Counted from the stretch's first letter, positions 1 through 9,703 are shown. The stretch is DNA of 64,000 bases from CAWJJM01 sp963843275 (GCA_963843275.1 CAWJJM010000006.1:186001-250000), one strand, 5' to 3'. The notes: generated from the letters alone by a model not told the origin. Numbers and translations are program-made.

Positions 1-879
<879 letters not shown>

Positions 880-916
880 CGGAAATGCTCCTCCTCGTTC
901 GAAAAGACCAGACGCC

Positions 917-1489
917 TCAGCCGTTGAAGCGGTTCATCGCCAGCTCGGCACCCACGCTCCGCCACGTCTCGCAGGCGTCGGCGGCGCGGGCCACCATCTC
1001 GTCGACCTCGTCCCTCTCGCCGGCGGCGAACGGCGCCAGCACGAACTCCACCAGGTCCTCGGGCGGCTCCGGCGGGCCGATGCCCAGCCGCAGGCGCGCC
1101 ACGGCGTCGCTCCGCAGCTCGCCGAGGACCGACTCCATCCCGCGGTGCCCGGCGGGGCTCCCCCCGGGGCGCAGGCGCAGGCGGCCCAACGGCAGGGCCA
1201 CCTCGTCGTACACCACCAGCAGGTCCGCCAGCGCCAGGCCGTGCCGTTCGACCAGGCAGAGCGCCGCGTACCCGCTCCGGTTCATGTAGGTCTGGGGCTT
1301 GGCCAGCAGCAGGCCGTCCCCAGGGCCCTCACCGGGGACCGACCCCGTCAGGGCGTTGCACTCCGGGCGGTCCAGCGCCACGCCGCACCGCCGGGCGAGC
1401 TCGTCGACCACCCGGAAGCCCAGGTTGTGCCGGCTGCCGGCATAGCGCTCGCCGGGGTTGCCGAGCCCGAGGATCAGGCGCCGGGGCAC
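917..1489 (-). CDS. pth: Peptidyl-tRNA hydrolase
   Basis: Cytoplasmic esterase that releases peptides from peptidyl-tRNA dropped by ribosomes. The 190-residue length is normal. The family signature is clear: GLGNPG with Asn11, the catalytic His21 in RHN, MNRSG at 69-73, and the YDE motif with Asp95. The position usually occupied by Asn in the GGHNG loop reads GHRGM, so Arg116 replaces that Asn; similar substitutions occur in some lineages. The start is GTG. It lies 9 bp after rplY, giving the widespread order prs, rplY, pth, and is very probably co-transcribed with them. Confidence 0.96.
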   Translation of the reverse strand: MPRRLILGLGNPGERYAGSRHNLGFRVVDELARRCGVALDRPECNALTGSVPGEGPGDGLLLAKPQTYMNRSGYAALCLVERHGLALADLLVVYDEVALPLGRLRLRPGGSPAGHRGMESVLGELRSDAVARLRLGIGPPEPPEDLVEFVLAPFAAGERDEVDEMVARAADACETWRSVGAELAMNRFNG

Positions 1490-1498
1490 GGGACCGGC

Positions 1499-2173
1499 TC
1501 AGCCCTCGTCCTCCTCCGCTTCCTCGGCGCCGCGGCGGCCGACCAGCTCCGGCTCCTCCGGCTCGGCCTCGATCAGCATCGCCTCCTCTTCCTCCTCGGT
1601 GACCTCGGCCTTGCGCGGCGCCGAGACGCCGGCGATCACCCGGTCGGGCTCGATGGCCAGGACGACACCCGACGGCAGCTCGAGGTCCTCCGCCTCGACG
1701 TGCTGGCCGATGTGCAGCGCGGAGACGTCGACGCGGAGATGGCGGGGGATGTCGTTCGGCAGGCACTCGACCTCGACCTTGCGGTGGACGAAGTCGAGGA
1801 TGCCGCCCTCGTTCTTCACCCCGTCCGGCGTGCCGACCAGCTCGACCGCGACCTCGACCCGCACCTTCTCCTTGAGGTTGATGCGCTGGAAGTCGACGTG
1901 GACGATCTCGCGGGTGATCGGGTCGACCTCCATGTCCCGGACCATGCAGTGGCGCTCTTGCCGGTGTCGCCGAGCTTGAGCAGGAAGACGGCGTTCTCGG
2001 TGCCCGAGGTCTTGAAGAGGTCGAGCAGAGCGCGCCGGTCCACCTGGATCGGCACGCTGTCCTTGCCGCCGCCGTAGACGATGGCGGGGACGATGCCGGC
2101 GCGCGCAGGCGGCGGCTGGCGCGCTGACCCGTGCGCCTCGCGGGGTTGCACTTCGATCGATCAGTTCGCTCAT
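1499..2173 (-). CDS. rplY: Large ribosomal subunit protein bL25 (CTC family), frameshifted
   Basis: 5S-rRNA-binding protein of the large subunit, of the long CTC type with an extra C-terminal domain and an acidic tail (EEAEEDEG). The N-terminal L25 domain is readable in one frame (REAHGS, AGIVPAIVYGGGKDSVPIQ) and the C-terminal domain in another (RHCMVRDMEVDPITREIVH onward), so there is at least one indel near 1955 and probably another near 2100-2150. The start ATG at 2173 follows a GAGGAAA site. The conserved protein sequence on both sides of the breaks argues for sequencing errors, not a pseudogene. It lies between prs and pth, as in many bacteria. Confidence 0.9.
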   Translation of the reverse strand: MSELIDRSATPRGARVSAPAAACARRHRPRHRLRRRQGQRADPGGPARSARPLQDLGHRERRLPAQARRHRQERHCMVRDMEVDPITREIVHVDFQRINLKEKVRVEVAVELVGTPDGVKNEGGILDFVHRKVEVECLPNDIPRHLRVDVSALHIGQHVEAEDLELPSGVVLAIEPDRVIAGVSAPRKAEVTEEEEEAMLIEAEPEEPELVGRRGAEEAEEDEG

Positions 2174-2192
2174 GTTGGGTAGGTTTCCTCGG

Positions 2193-3137
2193 TTAGACGA
2201 AAAGCGAGCTCACGGAGCTGTTCTCGTGGATGCGGCGGATCGCCTCGCCGAGCAGCGGGGCGACCGACAGGGGTTTGAGCTTCTCCGAGCGACGGAGCTT
2301 GTCCTCCAGAGGGGTGGTGTTGGTGACGAACCGGCCTCCAGCGGGCTCTCCTCGATCCGCTCCAGCGCGGGCCCGGAGAGGACGCCGTGGACGCCGGCGG
2401 CCAGCACCCGCTGGGCGCCCTTCGGACTTGAGGGCCTCGACCGTCTTCATCAGGGTGCCCGCGGTGTCGATGATGTCGTCGATGATCAGGGCGTTCTTGC
2501 CGTCGACGTCGCCGATGATGTTCATCACCTCGGCCTCGTTCGGCGCCGTGCGCCGCTTGTCGACGATCGCCAGCGACTCGCCGAGGCGCTTGGCGATGGC
2601 CCGCGCCCGCTCGACGCCGCCGGCGTCGGGGGAGACGATCACCAGGTCCGGGAGCTCCAGCTTGCGCATCGCGTCGAGGAGCACCGGCGCCGCGAACAGG
2701 TGGTCCACCGGCACGTCGAAGAAGCCCTGGATCTGCGCGGCGTGCAGGTCCATGCGTGAGGACGCGGTCGGCGCCGGCGCGGAGAGCAGGTCGGCGACCA
2801 GCTTCGCGGTGATCGGCACCCGCGGCTTGTCCTTCTTGTCCTGCCGCGCGTAGCCGTAGTAGGGGATCACCGCGGTGACCCGCGACGCCGACGAGCGCTT
2901 GAACGCGTCGAGCATGATCAGCAGCTCCATCAGGTTCTCGTTGACCGGCGGGCAGGTCGGCTGGACGACGAAGACGTCCGAGCCGCGGACGTTCTCGTCG
3001 ATCTGGCAGAAGATCTCGCCGTCGGAGAAGTTGTACGCGCACGACTTGCCCGGCCGGCAGGTTGAGATAGTCGCAGATCTCCTGCGTCAGCGCCGGGTGC
3101 GCACGACCACCGAAGACTCTTCATCTCGCCGTACCAT
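2193..3137 (-). CDS. prs: Ribose-phosphate pyrophosphokinase, frameshifted
   Basis: Makes PRPP from ribose 5-phosphate and ATP for nucleotide, His and Trp synthesis. Family motifs are present: FSDGEIFCQI, VFVVQPTCPPVNENLMELL, PYYGYARQDKK (flexible-loop Arg and Lys), VSPDAGGVERAR, and the PRPP-binding loop ALIIDDIIDTAGT. The C-terminus SVSSLF is typical. The frame breaks near 3120, 3050, 2425 and 2335, with conserved sequence continuing in another frame each time. The start is taken as the ATG at 3137; the ATG at 3124 is an alternative. It lies between tRNA-Gln and rplY. The frameshifts are most likely sequencing errors in this essential gene. Confidence 0.93.
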
Positions 3138-3208
3138 GCCTGCTCACACGTTCAGCGACACGATCTCCTCAGCGCTCCCCCGAGGCCGCCGACTCGCGCG
3201 CGTTGCGT

Positions 3209-3283
3209 TGGCTGGGGCGGGAGGATTCGAACCTCCGAATGCCGGATCCAAAGTCCGGTGCCTTACCACTTGGCGACGCCCCA
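3209..3283 (-). tRNA. tRNA-Gln (anticodon TTG), CCA encoded
   Basis: Read on the minus strand, the acceptor arms TGGGGCG and CGCCCCA pair, followed by discriminator G and an encoded CCA. The anticodon stem CCGGA/TCCGG carries the loop CTTTGGA, giving anticodon TTG for glutamine. The T arm GGAGG-TTCGAAT-CCTCC is canonical. It lies between spoVG and prs. Confidence 0.97.
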
Positions 3284-3342
3284 GTGGCGCGGGCCGCTCC
3301 CCCGCCCCGGGAGAGCGAAGGACCGGGTCCTCGTCCCTGACG

Positions 3343-3901
3343 CTAGGAAACGGACCAGAACGAGTCGCGGAGATGCATCTCCTGGATCTCCTCGAGACTC
3401 TTGTTCGGGTCCTCGTCTCGCTTCGCCGGCTCGGCGCCCACCGCCGGCGCCTCCTCGGCGGAACCGCCGTTGGCCGCGGCCGCCGCCACCGGCGCCTCGG
3501 CCTCCGCCGCCGGCGTCTCGGCCGCCGCCACCGGCGTCTCGGCCGCCACCGGGGCGGGCGCGGGCGCCGGCGCCGCGGGCTCGGCCTCGGCCTCGTCGGT
3601 CGCCACCGGGAAGGTCCGCGGCGGCGCCGGGAGCTCCTCGCCGCGCTCCGCCAGCACCCGCTCGTACTCCGCCACCACGTCGCGCTCGATCATCTGTCGC
3701 GTCTCGTTGTTCAGCGGATGGGCGACGTCCTTGAACTCGCCGTTCTTCTTCTTCCGGCTGGGCATGCTGATGAACAGCCCGTCCCGGCCCTGGATGATCT
3801 TGATGTCGTTGACCATGAAGCACCGGTCGAAGACGATCGACACGAAGGCCTTGAGCTTCTCCTCGCTGGACGGGAAAGACCTTGACCTCGGTGATCTCCA
3901 T
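3343..3901 (-). CDS. spoVG: SpoVG-family RNA/DNA-binding regulator with long C-terminal extension, frameshifted
   Basis: The N-terminal 80 or so residues are a recognisable SpoVG domain: MEITEVKVFPV, VSIVFDRCFMVNDIKIIQG, LFISMPSRKKKNGEFKDVAHPLN. SpoVG proteins are small nucleic-acid-binding global regulators, usually about 85-100 residues. Here the protein is about 185 residues: the domain is followed by about 80 Ala/Pro/Glu-rich residues and a short charged end (EEIQEMHLRDSFWSVS). A single-base break near 3872 separates the first 12 or so residues from the rest. The ATG at 3901 follows a GGGAGAG site. The gene order spoVG, tRNA-Gln, prs, rplY, pth recalls the spoVG-prs-ctc-pth order of Bacillus. 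Confidence 0.9.
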
Positions 3902-4207
3902 CTCGCCTCTCTCCCTCACCCTCGGATCGCCCCGCCCGCGGGCGGGCCAGCGGGCCGCAAGGGTGCACGGCTCCCGCGTCGGCAGCACCTCCGGACGACG
4001 GACCGGAGGGCGCGGCGAGCGGTCCCGGCGAACCAGGTGGGCGGCTGATCGCCCGCCCACACCGCGAAAGCAACGAACCGACGCCGGACTCCCACCGCAT
4101 CCGGTGGCGGGCTCGGCCCGCCCGCCGGCGCCGAAAACACGATCCTAGCGTGTCCGGCGGAGCGGCGCACCCCCCAACATCGCACCCGACGCCCTGACAA
4201 GAGGCCA

Positions 4208-4236
4208 ATGCTAGAAGCGGCGCCGCGGTGTGTCAA
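4208..4236 (-). promoter_or_regulatory. Sigma-70-type promoter upstream of spoVG, overlapping an inverted repeat
   Basis: On the minus strand TTGACA (4236-4231) and TAGCAT (4213-4208) are separated by 17 bp. Transcription would start near 4201, about 300 bases before spoVG. A 10-bp inverted repeat (CCGCGGTGTG at 4223-4232 and its complement at 4242-4251) covers the -35 region and also follows the stop of the upstream LolB-like gene. It could be an operator, or a terminator hairpin without a T tract. The leader at 3902-4200 contains no gene I can support. Confidence 0.6.
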
Positions 4237-4261
4237 ATGCGCACACCGCGGCAGGCCGGCG

Positions 4262-5016
4262 TCACGGCCCGGACGCCGCGCCGTAGAGGCCGGCACAGGG
4301 CCGCTCGGCGAACCCCTCCGGCGGCAGCGCCGCCGCCAGCGGCCCCGGGGACGGTTCGGCCAGGGTCTCGCGCCAGCGCAGCTGCACGCCGCGCACCCGG
4401 TCCGAGAGCACCGCCTCCTCCGGCCCGGACCGCCACCAGACGCCGGGGAGCTCCTCCCCCGGCGCGGTCAGCGACCACGACCGCGGACCGTCGGCGGCGA
4501 CGGTGGCGGTCCAGGCGCGCCCCGCCGCATCGCGGTAGGCGAGGCGGCGGAGACCGTCGGCACCCCCGCGGAGAGCTCCTCGACCGGACCCGCCGGCGGC
4601 ACCGGCAAGCGCCCCAGCAGCAGCCGCGGCAGGGCGGCCAGCGGCAACGTCGGCAGCTGTGCGGCGGCCAGCTCGAAGCTCCCCGTGGGACGGCAGACCA
4701 CCCGGTTGCGGTGATCGACCCACAACCCCGCCGCGCCGGCGACGTCCAGGGTCCACAGGGCGCGCCCCACCGGGTCCACGGCCTCCACCCGGTAGCGGTC
4801 GGCGGCGGCCAGCCGCAGGGTCAACCGGAAGCCGCCGCCGCCCTGGGGCCCCTCGAACGAGGCGCGGAAGAGGCGTTGCGTGCCGACGGCCGAGGGGGGG
4901 AGCTGCCAGGGATCCAGACCCGGCGCGGCCGGGGCCGGGGAGCGGGTGGTGGCGCAGGCGGCGGCGAGGAGCGCCGCCGCCAGGAGCGGGGCGGTCGCGG
5001 CCGCCCGGCGGCTCAC
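4262..5016 (-). CDS. LolB-like / DUF4292-type outer-membrane lipoprotein, frameshifted
   Basis: About 250 residues beginning with a lipoprotein signal (VSRRAAATAPLLAAALLAAAC, Cys near residue 21). A LolB-like beta-rich domain follows, with FRASFEGPQGGGGFRLTLR, then VDPVGRALWTLDVAGAAGLW. Such proteins receive or hold lipids or lipoproteins at the outer membrane. The frame breaks near 4558 and the C-terminal third continues in another frame (RRLAYRDAAGRAWTATV). The GTG start overlaps the TGA of the upstream TPR gene (GTGA), so translation is probably coupled. The family call rests on overall pattern and on the TPR neighbour, and is less sure than the lipoprotein call. Confidence 0.65.
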
Positions 5017-6953
5017 TCGGTGGGCAGCGCGTCGAGCTTGCGCTGCACCTCCGCGTCGTTGCCTTCCGCCAGCGCCAGGGCCCGGAGGTAGAACTCGCGG
5101 GCCCGCCGCAGGTCGCCGAGCACGCGGTGGACGTCGCCCAGGTGCTCGAAGATCTCCGGGTCCTCCGGGCCCAGCGTGGCGGCGCGCTGCAGGTACTTCA
5201 ACGCCAGGTCGTAGTCGCCGAGCTGGTAGTGCACCCAGCCGAGCGAGTCGGCATAGGCGCCGTTGTCCGGGCTCGCCGCCACCGCCCGTTCGACCATCTC
5301 GAGCGCCTCCTGGAGGTTCTCGCCCCGCTCCGCCCACATGTAGCCGAGGTAGTTGAGGGCGTCCGCGAAGTCGGGGTGGGCGGCGAGCAGGCGGCGGAAG
5401 GTCCCCACCGCCTCGGGGCGCCGGCCGGTGCGCTCGTAGGCCGAGCCCAGGTAGAACAGCGCCGCCGGCGACGGGTCGCCCTCGACCAGGCGCTCGAGGG
5501 CCGGAACGGTCAGGTCGTAGCGCTCCCGCGACTGCGCCGCCCGCACCGCCAGCAGCGCCTCGTCGACACCGGCGGCCTGCATGTGCCGGAACAGGCGCTC
5601 GCCGCGGTGCTCGCGGCCCGAGGCGAGCAGCGCCTCGAGGGTCAGGGCGCGCACCTGCGGCCCGTCCGGCTCGCGGCGCAGTCGCTCGACCGCCTCGGCG
5701 CCGCGGCCGGCTGCGAGCAGGTACTCGGTGTGGGCCTGGAGCACCGCGGCCCGCACCTCGCCGTCGGTGGAGGACAGCAACGGCTCGAGCAACGCCGCGG
5801 CCTCCCCCGGGCGGCCGCGGCGCTCGACCAGCCGCGCCAGCGACACCCGGGCCTGCCAGGCCAGCCGGCGGGCGTTGTCGTCCACCGCGTCGGTGCCGAG
5901 GCCGAGGTCGTCGAGGACGTGCCGCAGGACCGCCTCGGCCTGGTCCGCCGCGCCGCGCTCCTCGAGCAGCCGGGCCAGCTCGAGCTGGTGCGGGTCGGCG
6001 GCGTCCATCGCCTCCAGGGTGGCGGTGAAGTCGTCCTGCCGGCCCAACGCCGAGAGCACCAGCGCCTTCACCGCGAGCAACCCCGGCGCATCGCCCTCGG
6101 CGAGGAGCTGGTCGACCCGCTGCAGCGCCTCCTCGGAGCGGCCGAGGAAGTACAGCTCCAGCGCCACCCGGCGGGTCACCTCGTCGCTCTCCCGCTGCTC
6201 CCGGGGGGCGCCCTCGAGCGTCTCCAGCGCCGCACCGTGGTCGCCGCGCTCGCTCTCGAGCCGGGCCAGGTCGAGCCGCACCTCGAGCGACTCCGGGTCG
6301 CCCGCCAGGATGCGGCCGAGCACCTCCTCGCCCTCCGGCTGGCGGCCGGCGGCGATCAGCGCCTGGGCGAGCAGGGAGTCGACGTAGCGGCTCTGGCCGG
6401 TCAGCTCCTCGACCCGGTGGAACACGTCCACCGCCCGCGCCGGCTGCCGCAGGCTGAGGTAGAGCTGGCCCAGGGTCAGCGCGCTGCGGTAGTCGTCGGG
6501 CGCCGAAGCCTGCACGCGCTCGAGGGCGGCGACCGCGGCGTCCAGCGAGTCGGGGTCGCGATCCGCCAGCGCCAGCCGGGTCTGGGCCACCACCCGCCAG
6601 GCGTCGAGGTTGCCGGAATCGAGCTGCACCGCCTTCTCGGCCTGCCGGGCCGCCTCCTCCAGGTTGCCCTGCGCCGCGTCGGCCGAGGGCGCCGCCTGCG
6701 CCAGGTCCGCCAGCACCGAGGCGTACTCCAAGCGGACGTACGGGTCCTCGGGCACGGCCGAGACGACGGCGGCGAGATCCTGCACGGCGCCGGGCAGGTC
6801 GCCTTCGGCCGCGAGCATCTTGCCGAGGGCGAACCGGTAGGCGGCGGCCGCGTCGGCCGGCGCGGCGTCGGGCGCCGCCGGCGCGGCCGGCGCGAGCCCG
6901 ATCCACAGGGCGGTGGCGACGAGAGCCGACAGGGTGCGGGGGGCGAGCGGCAT
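5013..6953 (-). CDS. Exported TPR-repeat protein
   Basis: 646 residues. An N-terminal signal peptide (LSALVATALWIGLAPAAPAAP) is followed by tandem tetratricopeptide repeats through to the end. The clearest are near the C-terminus, for example DALNYLGYMWAERGENLQEA, then YADSLGWVHYQLGDYDLAL and IFEHLGDVHRVLGDL. TPR arrays are protein-interaction scaffolds; no catalytic domain is visible. It is coupled to the LolB-like lipoprotein gene by a 4-bp overlap, an arrangement known from other bacteria, which suggests a shared role in envelope assembly. The ATG at 6953 faces the divergent MshEN gene. Confidence 0.85.
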   Translation of the reverse strand: MPLAPRTLSALVATALWIGLAPAAPAAPDAAPADAAAAYRFALGKMLAAEGDLPGAVQDLAAVVSAVPEDPYVRLEYASVLADLAQAAPSADAAQGNLEEAARQAEKAVQLDSGNLDAWRVVAQTRLALADRDPDSLDAAVAALERVQASAPDDYRSALTLGQLYLSLRQPARAVDVFHRVEELTGQSRYVDSLLAQALIAAGRQPEGEEVLGRILAGDPESLEVRLDLARLESERGDHGAALETLEGAPREQRESDEVTRRVALELYFLGRSEEALQRVDQLLAEGDAPGLLAVKALVLSALGRQDDFTATLEAMDAADPHQLELARLLEERGAADQAEAVLRHVLDDLGLGTDAVDDNARRLAWQARVSLARLVERRGRPGEAAALLEPLLSSTDGEVRAAVLQAHTEYLLAAGRGAEAVERLRREPDGPQVRALTLEALLASGREHRGERLFRHMQAAGVDEALLAVRAAQSRERYDLTVPALERLVEGDPSPAALFYLGSAYERTGRRPEAVGTFRRLLAAHPDFADALNYLGYMWAERGENLQEALEMVERAVAASPDNGAYADSLGWVHYQLGDYDLALKYLQRAATLGPEDPEIFEHLGDVHRVLGDLRRAREFYLRALALAEGNDAEVQRKLDALPTE

Positions 6954-6982
6954 CCCCCCAGGATACCAGGGCGATGGCCGCC

Positions 6983-7011
6983 TTTACAATGGAACGACCC
7001 GTTCCTATAAT
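6983..7011 (+). promoter_or_regulatory. Sigma-70-type promoter with a palindromic operator in its spacer
   Basis: TTTACA (6983-6988), a 17-bp spacer and a perfect TATAAT (7006-7011). The spacer contains the inverted repeat GGAACG-ACC-CGTTCC (6991-7005). A further GGAACG half-site lies at 7053-7058, before the downstream start codon. The position of the palindrome suits a repressor that blocks RNA polymerase. Confidence 0.75.
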
Positions 7012-7077
7012 GCGCCCTGCCGCGATAAGTTCTTGCGCGACAGGCATTTATTGGAACGGCGCCGCGACGGCGCCAAG

Positions 7078-8313
7078 GTGGAGGCGGTGGCGAGGACACG
7101 ACTCGGCGAGCTCCTGCTCGAGCGCGGGTGGATCACCCGTGCGGACCTGGCGCGGGCGCTGAAGACCCAGCAGGTCCTCGGCGGCCGCCTCGGCACCTGC
7201 CTGCTGGAGATCGAGGCGCTGAGCGAGGAGCTGCTCGACAAGGCGCTGGCCGAGGTCCACGGCGTGGACGCGGTCGGCGTCGAGGACCTGCGCCACATCG
7301 ACGCCGAGACGCTGGCGCTGGTGCCGCGGCGCCTCGCGGTCCGCCACCGGTCCGTGCCGGTGCGCAGCCTCGGCGGACGGCTCGAGCTCGCCATGGACGA
7401 CCCCGGCGACCTCGACCGCCGGGACGAGATCGCTTTCGCCAGCAGCCGCCGCGTGCACCCGCTGGCGGCCAACGAGGCGCGCATCCTCGAGGCCCTCGAG
7501 CGCTACTACGACGAGCCGTGCCCGGGCCGCTACGCGCGGTTGCTCGACCAGCTCAACCGCCGCCGCTACCTGTGGAACGAGGCCGAGGGCGCCAACGCCG
7601 CCGCCACCCTCTTCCCCGAGGCGCCCGACCTCGCCCCGCCGCCGCTGCCGGACGACGCCCCGCGGCCCGCCGCCGTCCGCCGGCCGGCGCCGCGCCCCCG
7701 CCAGCGCAGCGTCGAGCTCTCGGAGGCCGAGCGCCAGGCGCTCTACGGCGGGCGCCCGGAGCCGCCGCCCCCCCCCGCCCCGAGCGCCGCGCCGCCGGCG
7801 GTGGCCCCCGAGAGCTTCGCCGCCGCAGAGGAACGCCTGGCGCAGCTCGACGAGCGCGACGAGGTGGGCCGGTTCCTGCTCGCCTTCCTGCGCCGGTTCT
7901 TCGACCGCGTGGTGCTGTTCGCGGTGCGGCGCGACGGCGTCCACGGCTGGATGGCCGCCGGTGAGGGCCTGGCGGCGGCCCAGCCGGCGCGGGTCGCGGT
8001 GCCCTTCGACCGCCCCTCGATCTTCCTCAACCTCGAGCGCGGCAGCGTCTTCCACCTCGGTCCGCTGCCCCCCCTGCCGGCGCACGGCGACCTCGTCGAC
8101 CTGCTCGGCGGCGACGTGCCCGCCGAGTGCCTGCTGCTGCCGGTCCGCCTGGGCGACCGGATGGTGGTGGTGATCTACGGCGACCGCGGGGGGAAGCGAC
8201 TGACCGGCGTCGACCTCGAGGCGCTGCGCCGCCTGGCACAGTGCGTCACGGCCGCGCTGGAGCGTTGTATCTCCCTGAAAAGACAGGCACAAAGCGGGAC
8301 CTCGGCAGGTTGA
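7078..8313 (+). CDS. MshEN (GspE N-terminal) domain protein
   Basis: About 411 residues. The first 150 or so match the MshEN/T2SS-E N-terminal domain: RLGELLLERGWITRADLARA, then a second half with HIDAETLALVPRRLAVRHRS and LELAMDDPGDLDRRDEIAF. MshEN domains of type II secretion and type IV pilus ATPases often bind c-di-GMP. No ATPase domain follows. Instead a Pro-rich linker (about residues 180-250) leads to a C-terminal region of about 150 residues that resembles a GAF-like regulatory domain by pattern only. The start is taken as GTG 7078 (GTG 7087 also fits), because the frame upstream lies within the promoter. Plausibly a c-di-GMP-responsive adaptor; this is inference. Confidence 0.7.
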   Translation: MEAVARTRLGELLLERGWITRADLARALKTQQVLGGRLGTCLLEIEALSEELLDKALAEVHGVDAVGVEDLRHIDAETLALVPRRLAVRHRSVPVRSLGGRLELAMDDPGDLDRRDEIAFASSRRVHPLAANEARILEALERYYDEPCPGRYARLLDQLNRRRYLWNEAEGANAAATLFPEAPDLAPPPLPDDAPRPAAVRRPAPRPRQRSVELSEAERQALYGGRPEPPPPPAPSAAPPAVAPESFAAAEERLAQLDERDEVGRFLLAFLRRFFDRVVLFAVRRDGVHGWMAAGEGLAAAQPARVAVPFDRPSIFLNLERGSVFHLGPLPPLPAHGDLVDLLGGDVPAECLLLPVRLGDRMVVVIYGDRGGKRLTGVDLEALRRLAQCVTAALERCISLKRQAQSGTSAG

Positions 8314-8338
8314 CACCCCCGAGGCCGGTTGCTACACT
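8310..8338 (+). promoter_or_regulatory. Sigma-70-type promoter for the HU gene
   Basis: TTGACA (8310-8315), a 17-bp spacer and TACACT (8333-8338), with the HU start 24 bp downstream of the -10 element. The -35 lies across the end of the preceding gene. Confidence 0.75.
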
Positions 8339-8362
8339 CGCGGCGCTTTTGCGGAGCCTCGA

Positions 8363-8629
8363 ATGATCAAAGCCGATCTGGTCAACCGCGTCGCGGACCT
8401 GGGCGAGCTGCCGCGCACCAAGGCCGCCCAGGCCGTCGACACCATCATCGAAGCGATGAAGGGTGCGTTGTCCGACGGCAAGCGGATCGAGCTGCGGGGC
8501 TTCGGCGTGTTCCAGGTGCGCGACCGCAAGAAGGGCGTGGGCCGCAACCCGAAGACCGGGGTCGAGGTGGCCATCTCCCCCGGCAAGACGGTCCGCTTCA
8601 AGCCCGGCAAGGAGCTCAAGGACCTCTGA
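8363..8629 (+). CDS. hup: HU/IHF-family DNA-binding protein
   Basis: Nucleoid-associated protein that bends and compacts DNA as a dimer. Its 88 residues are full length. It shows the family pattern: two N-terminal helices (MIKADLVNRVADLGELPRTK), LRGFGVFQVRDRKKGVGRNP in the DNA-wrapping arm with the intercalating Pro in GRNP, and the terminal VRFKPGKELKDL. It has its own promoter. Its stop overlaps the probable CTG start of the following M50 protease gene. HU and IHF subunits cannot be told apart here. Confidence 0.93.
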   Translation: MIKADLVNRVADLGELPRTKAAQAVDTIIEAMKGALSDGKRIELRGFGVFQVRDRKKGVGRNPKTGVEVAISPGKTVRFKPGKELKDL

Positions 8630-9657
8630 GCGCGCGCCGGGAGACGCCGCCGGCGCCGCCGCCCGGGCCCCCGCCGGCGGCGGACGCCCTGGCCGGCGTC
8701 CTCCCCGCCGCCGCGCCGGCCGCGGCGGCCGATCCCCCCCGCTGGGGCCGCGCCGCACTGCTCGCGGCCGTCACCTTCTTCACCACCACCACGCTCGGCT
8801 CGGTCTACCTGTTGTGGGCGCACCCCACCGAGTCGACCGACCTGCTGCCCTGGCTCAGCCCGGCCACGGTGAGGGCGGTGTGGACCGACCCCGCCATGCT
8901 CGGGCGCGGCCTCGCCTTCTCGGGCGCGGCGCTGTTCATCCTGCTGTGCCACGAGATGGGGCACTACCTGACCTGCCGCCGCTACCGGCTGCCGGCCACC
9001 GTGCCCTACTTCCTCCCCCTGCCGCTCGCCCTCGGTACGCTGGGCGCCTTCATCCGGATCCGCGCCGCGATCCGCGACCGGCGGCAACTGTTCGACGTCG
9101 GGATCGCCGGGCCGCTCGCCGGCTTCGTGGCGCTGCTGCCCTTCCTGCTGATCGGGGTGGCGCGCTCCGAGGTGGTCGCGGTCGAGGCGGTGCCGGAGAC
9201 CGCCGCCGGCCCCCTCGCCACCCTGCTGGTGCCGGGTCGCTGCCTGGCGCTGCAGCTCGCCGGCCGCCTGTTCCACGGGCCGCTGCCGCCCGGCACCGTG
9301 CTCCACCTCCACCCCTTCGCGCTGGCCGCCTGGTTCGGGCTGCTGGTCACCGCGATGAACCTGCTCCCCGTCGGGCAGCTCGACGGCGGCCACATCCTCT
9401 ACGCGGTGAGCCCGCGGGCGCAGCACCGCCTGGCGCTGCCCGTGTGGCTGGGCCTGGCGGTCGCCGCCTGGTGGTTCCCCGGCTGGCTGGCGTGGTGCCT
9501 GATCCTGCTGGTGATCCGGCTCCGGCACCCGCCGGTGGCGGAGAGCGGCCCGGGGCTCGGCCGCGGCCGCCGGCTCCTCGCCGCCGTGGCGCTGCTGATC
9601 TTCGCCCTCAGCTTCATGCCGATCCCGCTGGACGAGATCCTGGTCCGGCTCCGGTAG
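8626..9657 (+). CDS. Site-2-protease-type M50 membrane metalloprotease
   Basis: About 343 residues. A Pro/Ala-rich cytoplasmic start is followed by a polytopic membrane protein with the zinc site HEMGHY at about residue 110 and the second metal ligand in LDGGH at about residue 250. PDZ domains are absent. The layout resembles the plant EGY1 and cyanobacterial S2P type, with FLPLPLALGTLGAFIRIR after the HExxH. No ATG, GTG or TTG lies near the expected start; a CTG at 8626 overlaps the HU stop codon (CTGA) and follows an AAGGAG site, so I place the start there. Substrates are unknown; S2P enzymes often cut membrane-bound regulators. Confidence 0.85.
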   Translation: MSARRETPPAPPPGPPPAADALAGVLPAAAPAAAADPPRWGRAALLAAVTFFTTTTLGSVYLLWAHPTESTDLLPWLSPATVRAVWTDPAMLGRGLAFSGAALFILLCHEMGHYLTCRRYRLPATVPYFLPLPLALGTLGAFIRIRAAIRDRRQLFDVGIAGPLAGFVALLPFLLIGVARSEVVAVEAVPETAAGPLATLLVPGRCLALQLAGRLFHGPLPPGTVLHLHPFALAAWFGLLVTAMNLLPVGQLDGGHILYAVSPRAQHRLALPVWLGLAVAAWWFPGWLAWCLILLVIRLRHPPVAESGPGLGRGRRLLAAVALLIFALSFMPIPLDEILVRLR

Positions 9658-9703
9658 GCCGCGGGGCCGGGGACCCCGGTACCGCCCGCCCGGGGAGCGG
9701 GCC

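Noticed and set aside
3471..3600. GC-rich direct repeats as a possible non-coding repeat array
   Set aside because: They encode the Ala/Pro/Glu-rich linker of SpoVG in frame; low-complexity coding sequence is sufficient.
4468..7047. An 859-residue minus-strand frame
   Set aside because: Most of it is an Arg/Ala/Gly-rich shadow of the TPR gene in another frame; only its last part is the LolB-like lipoprotein.
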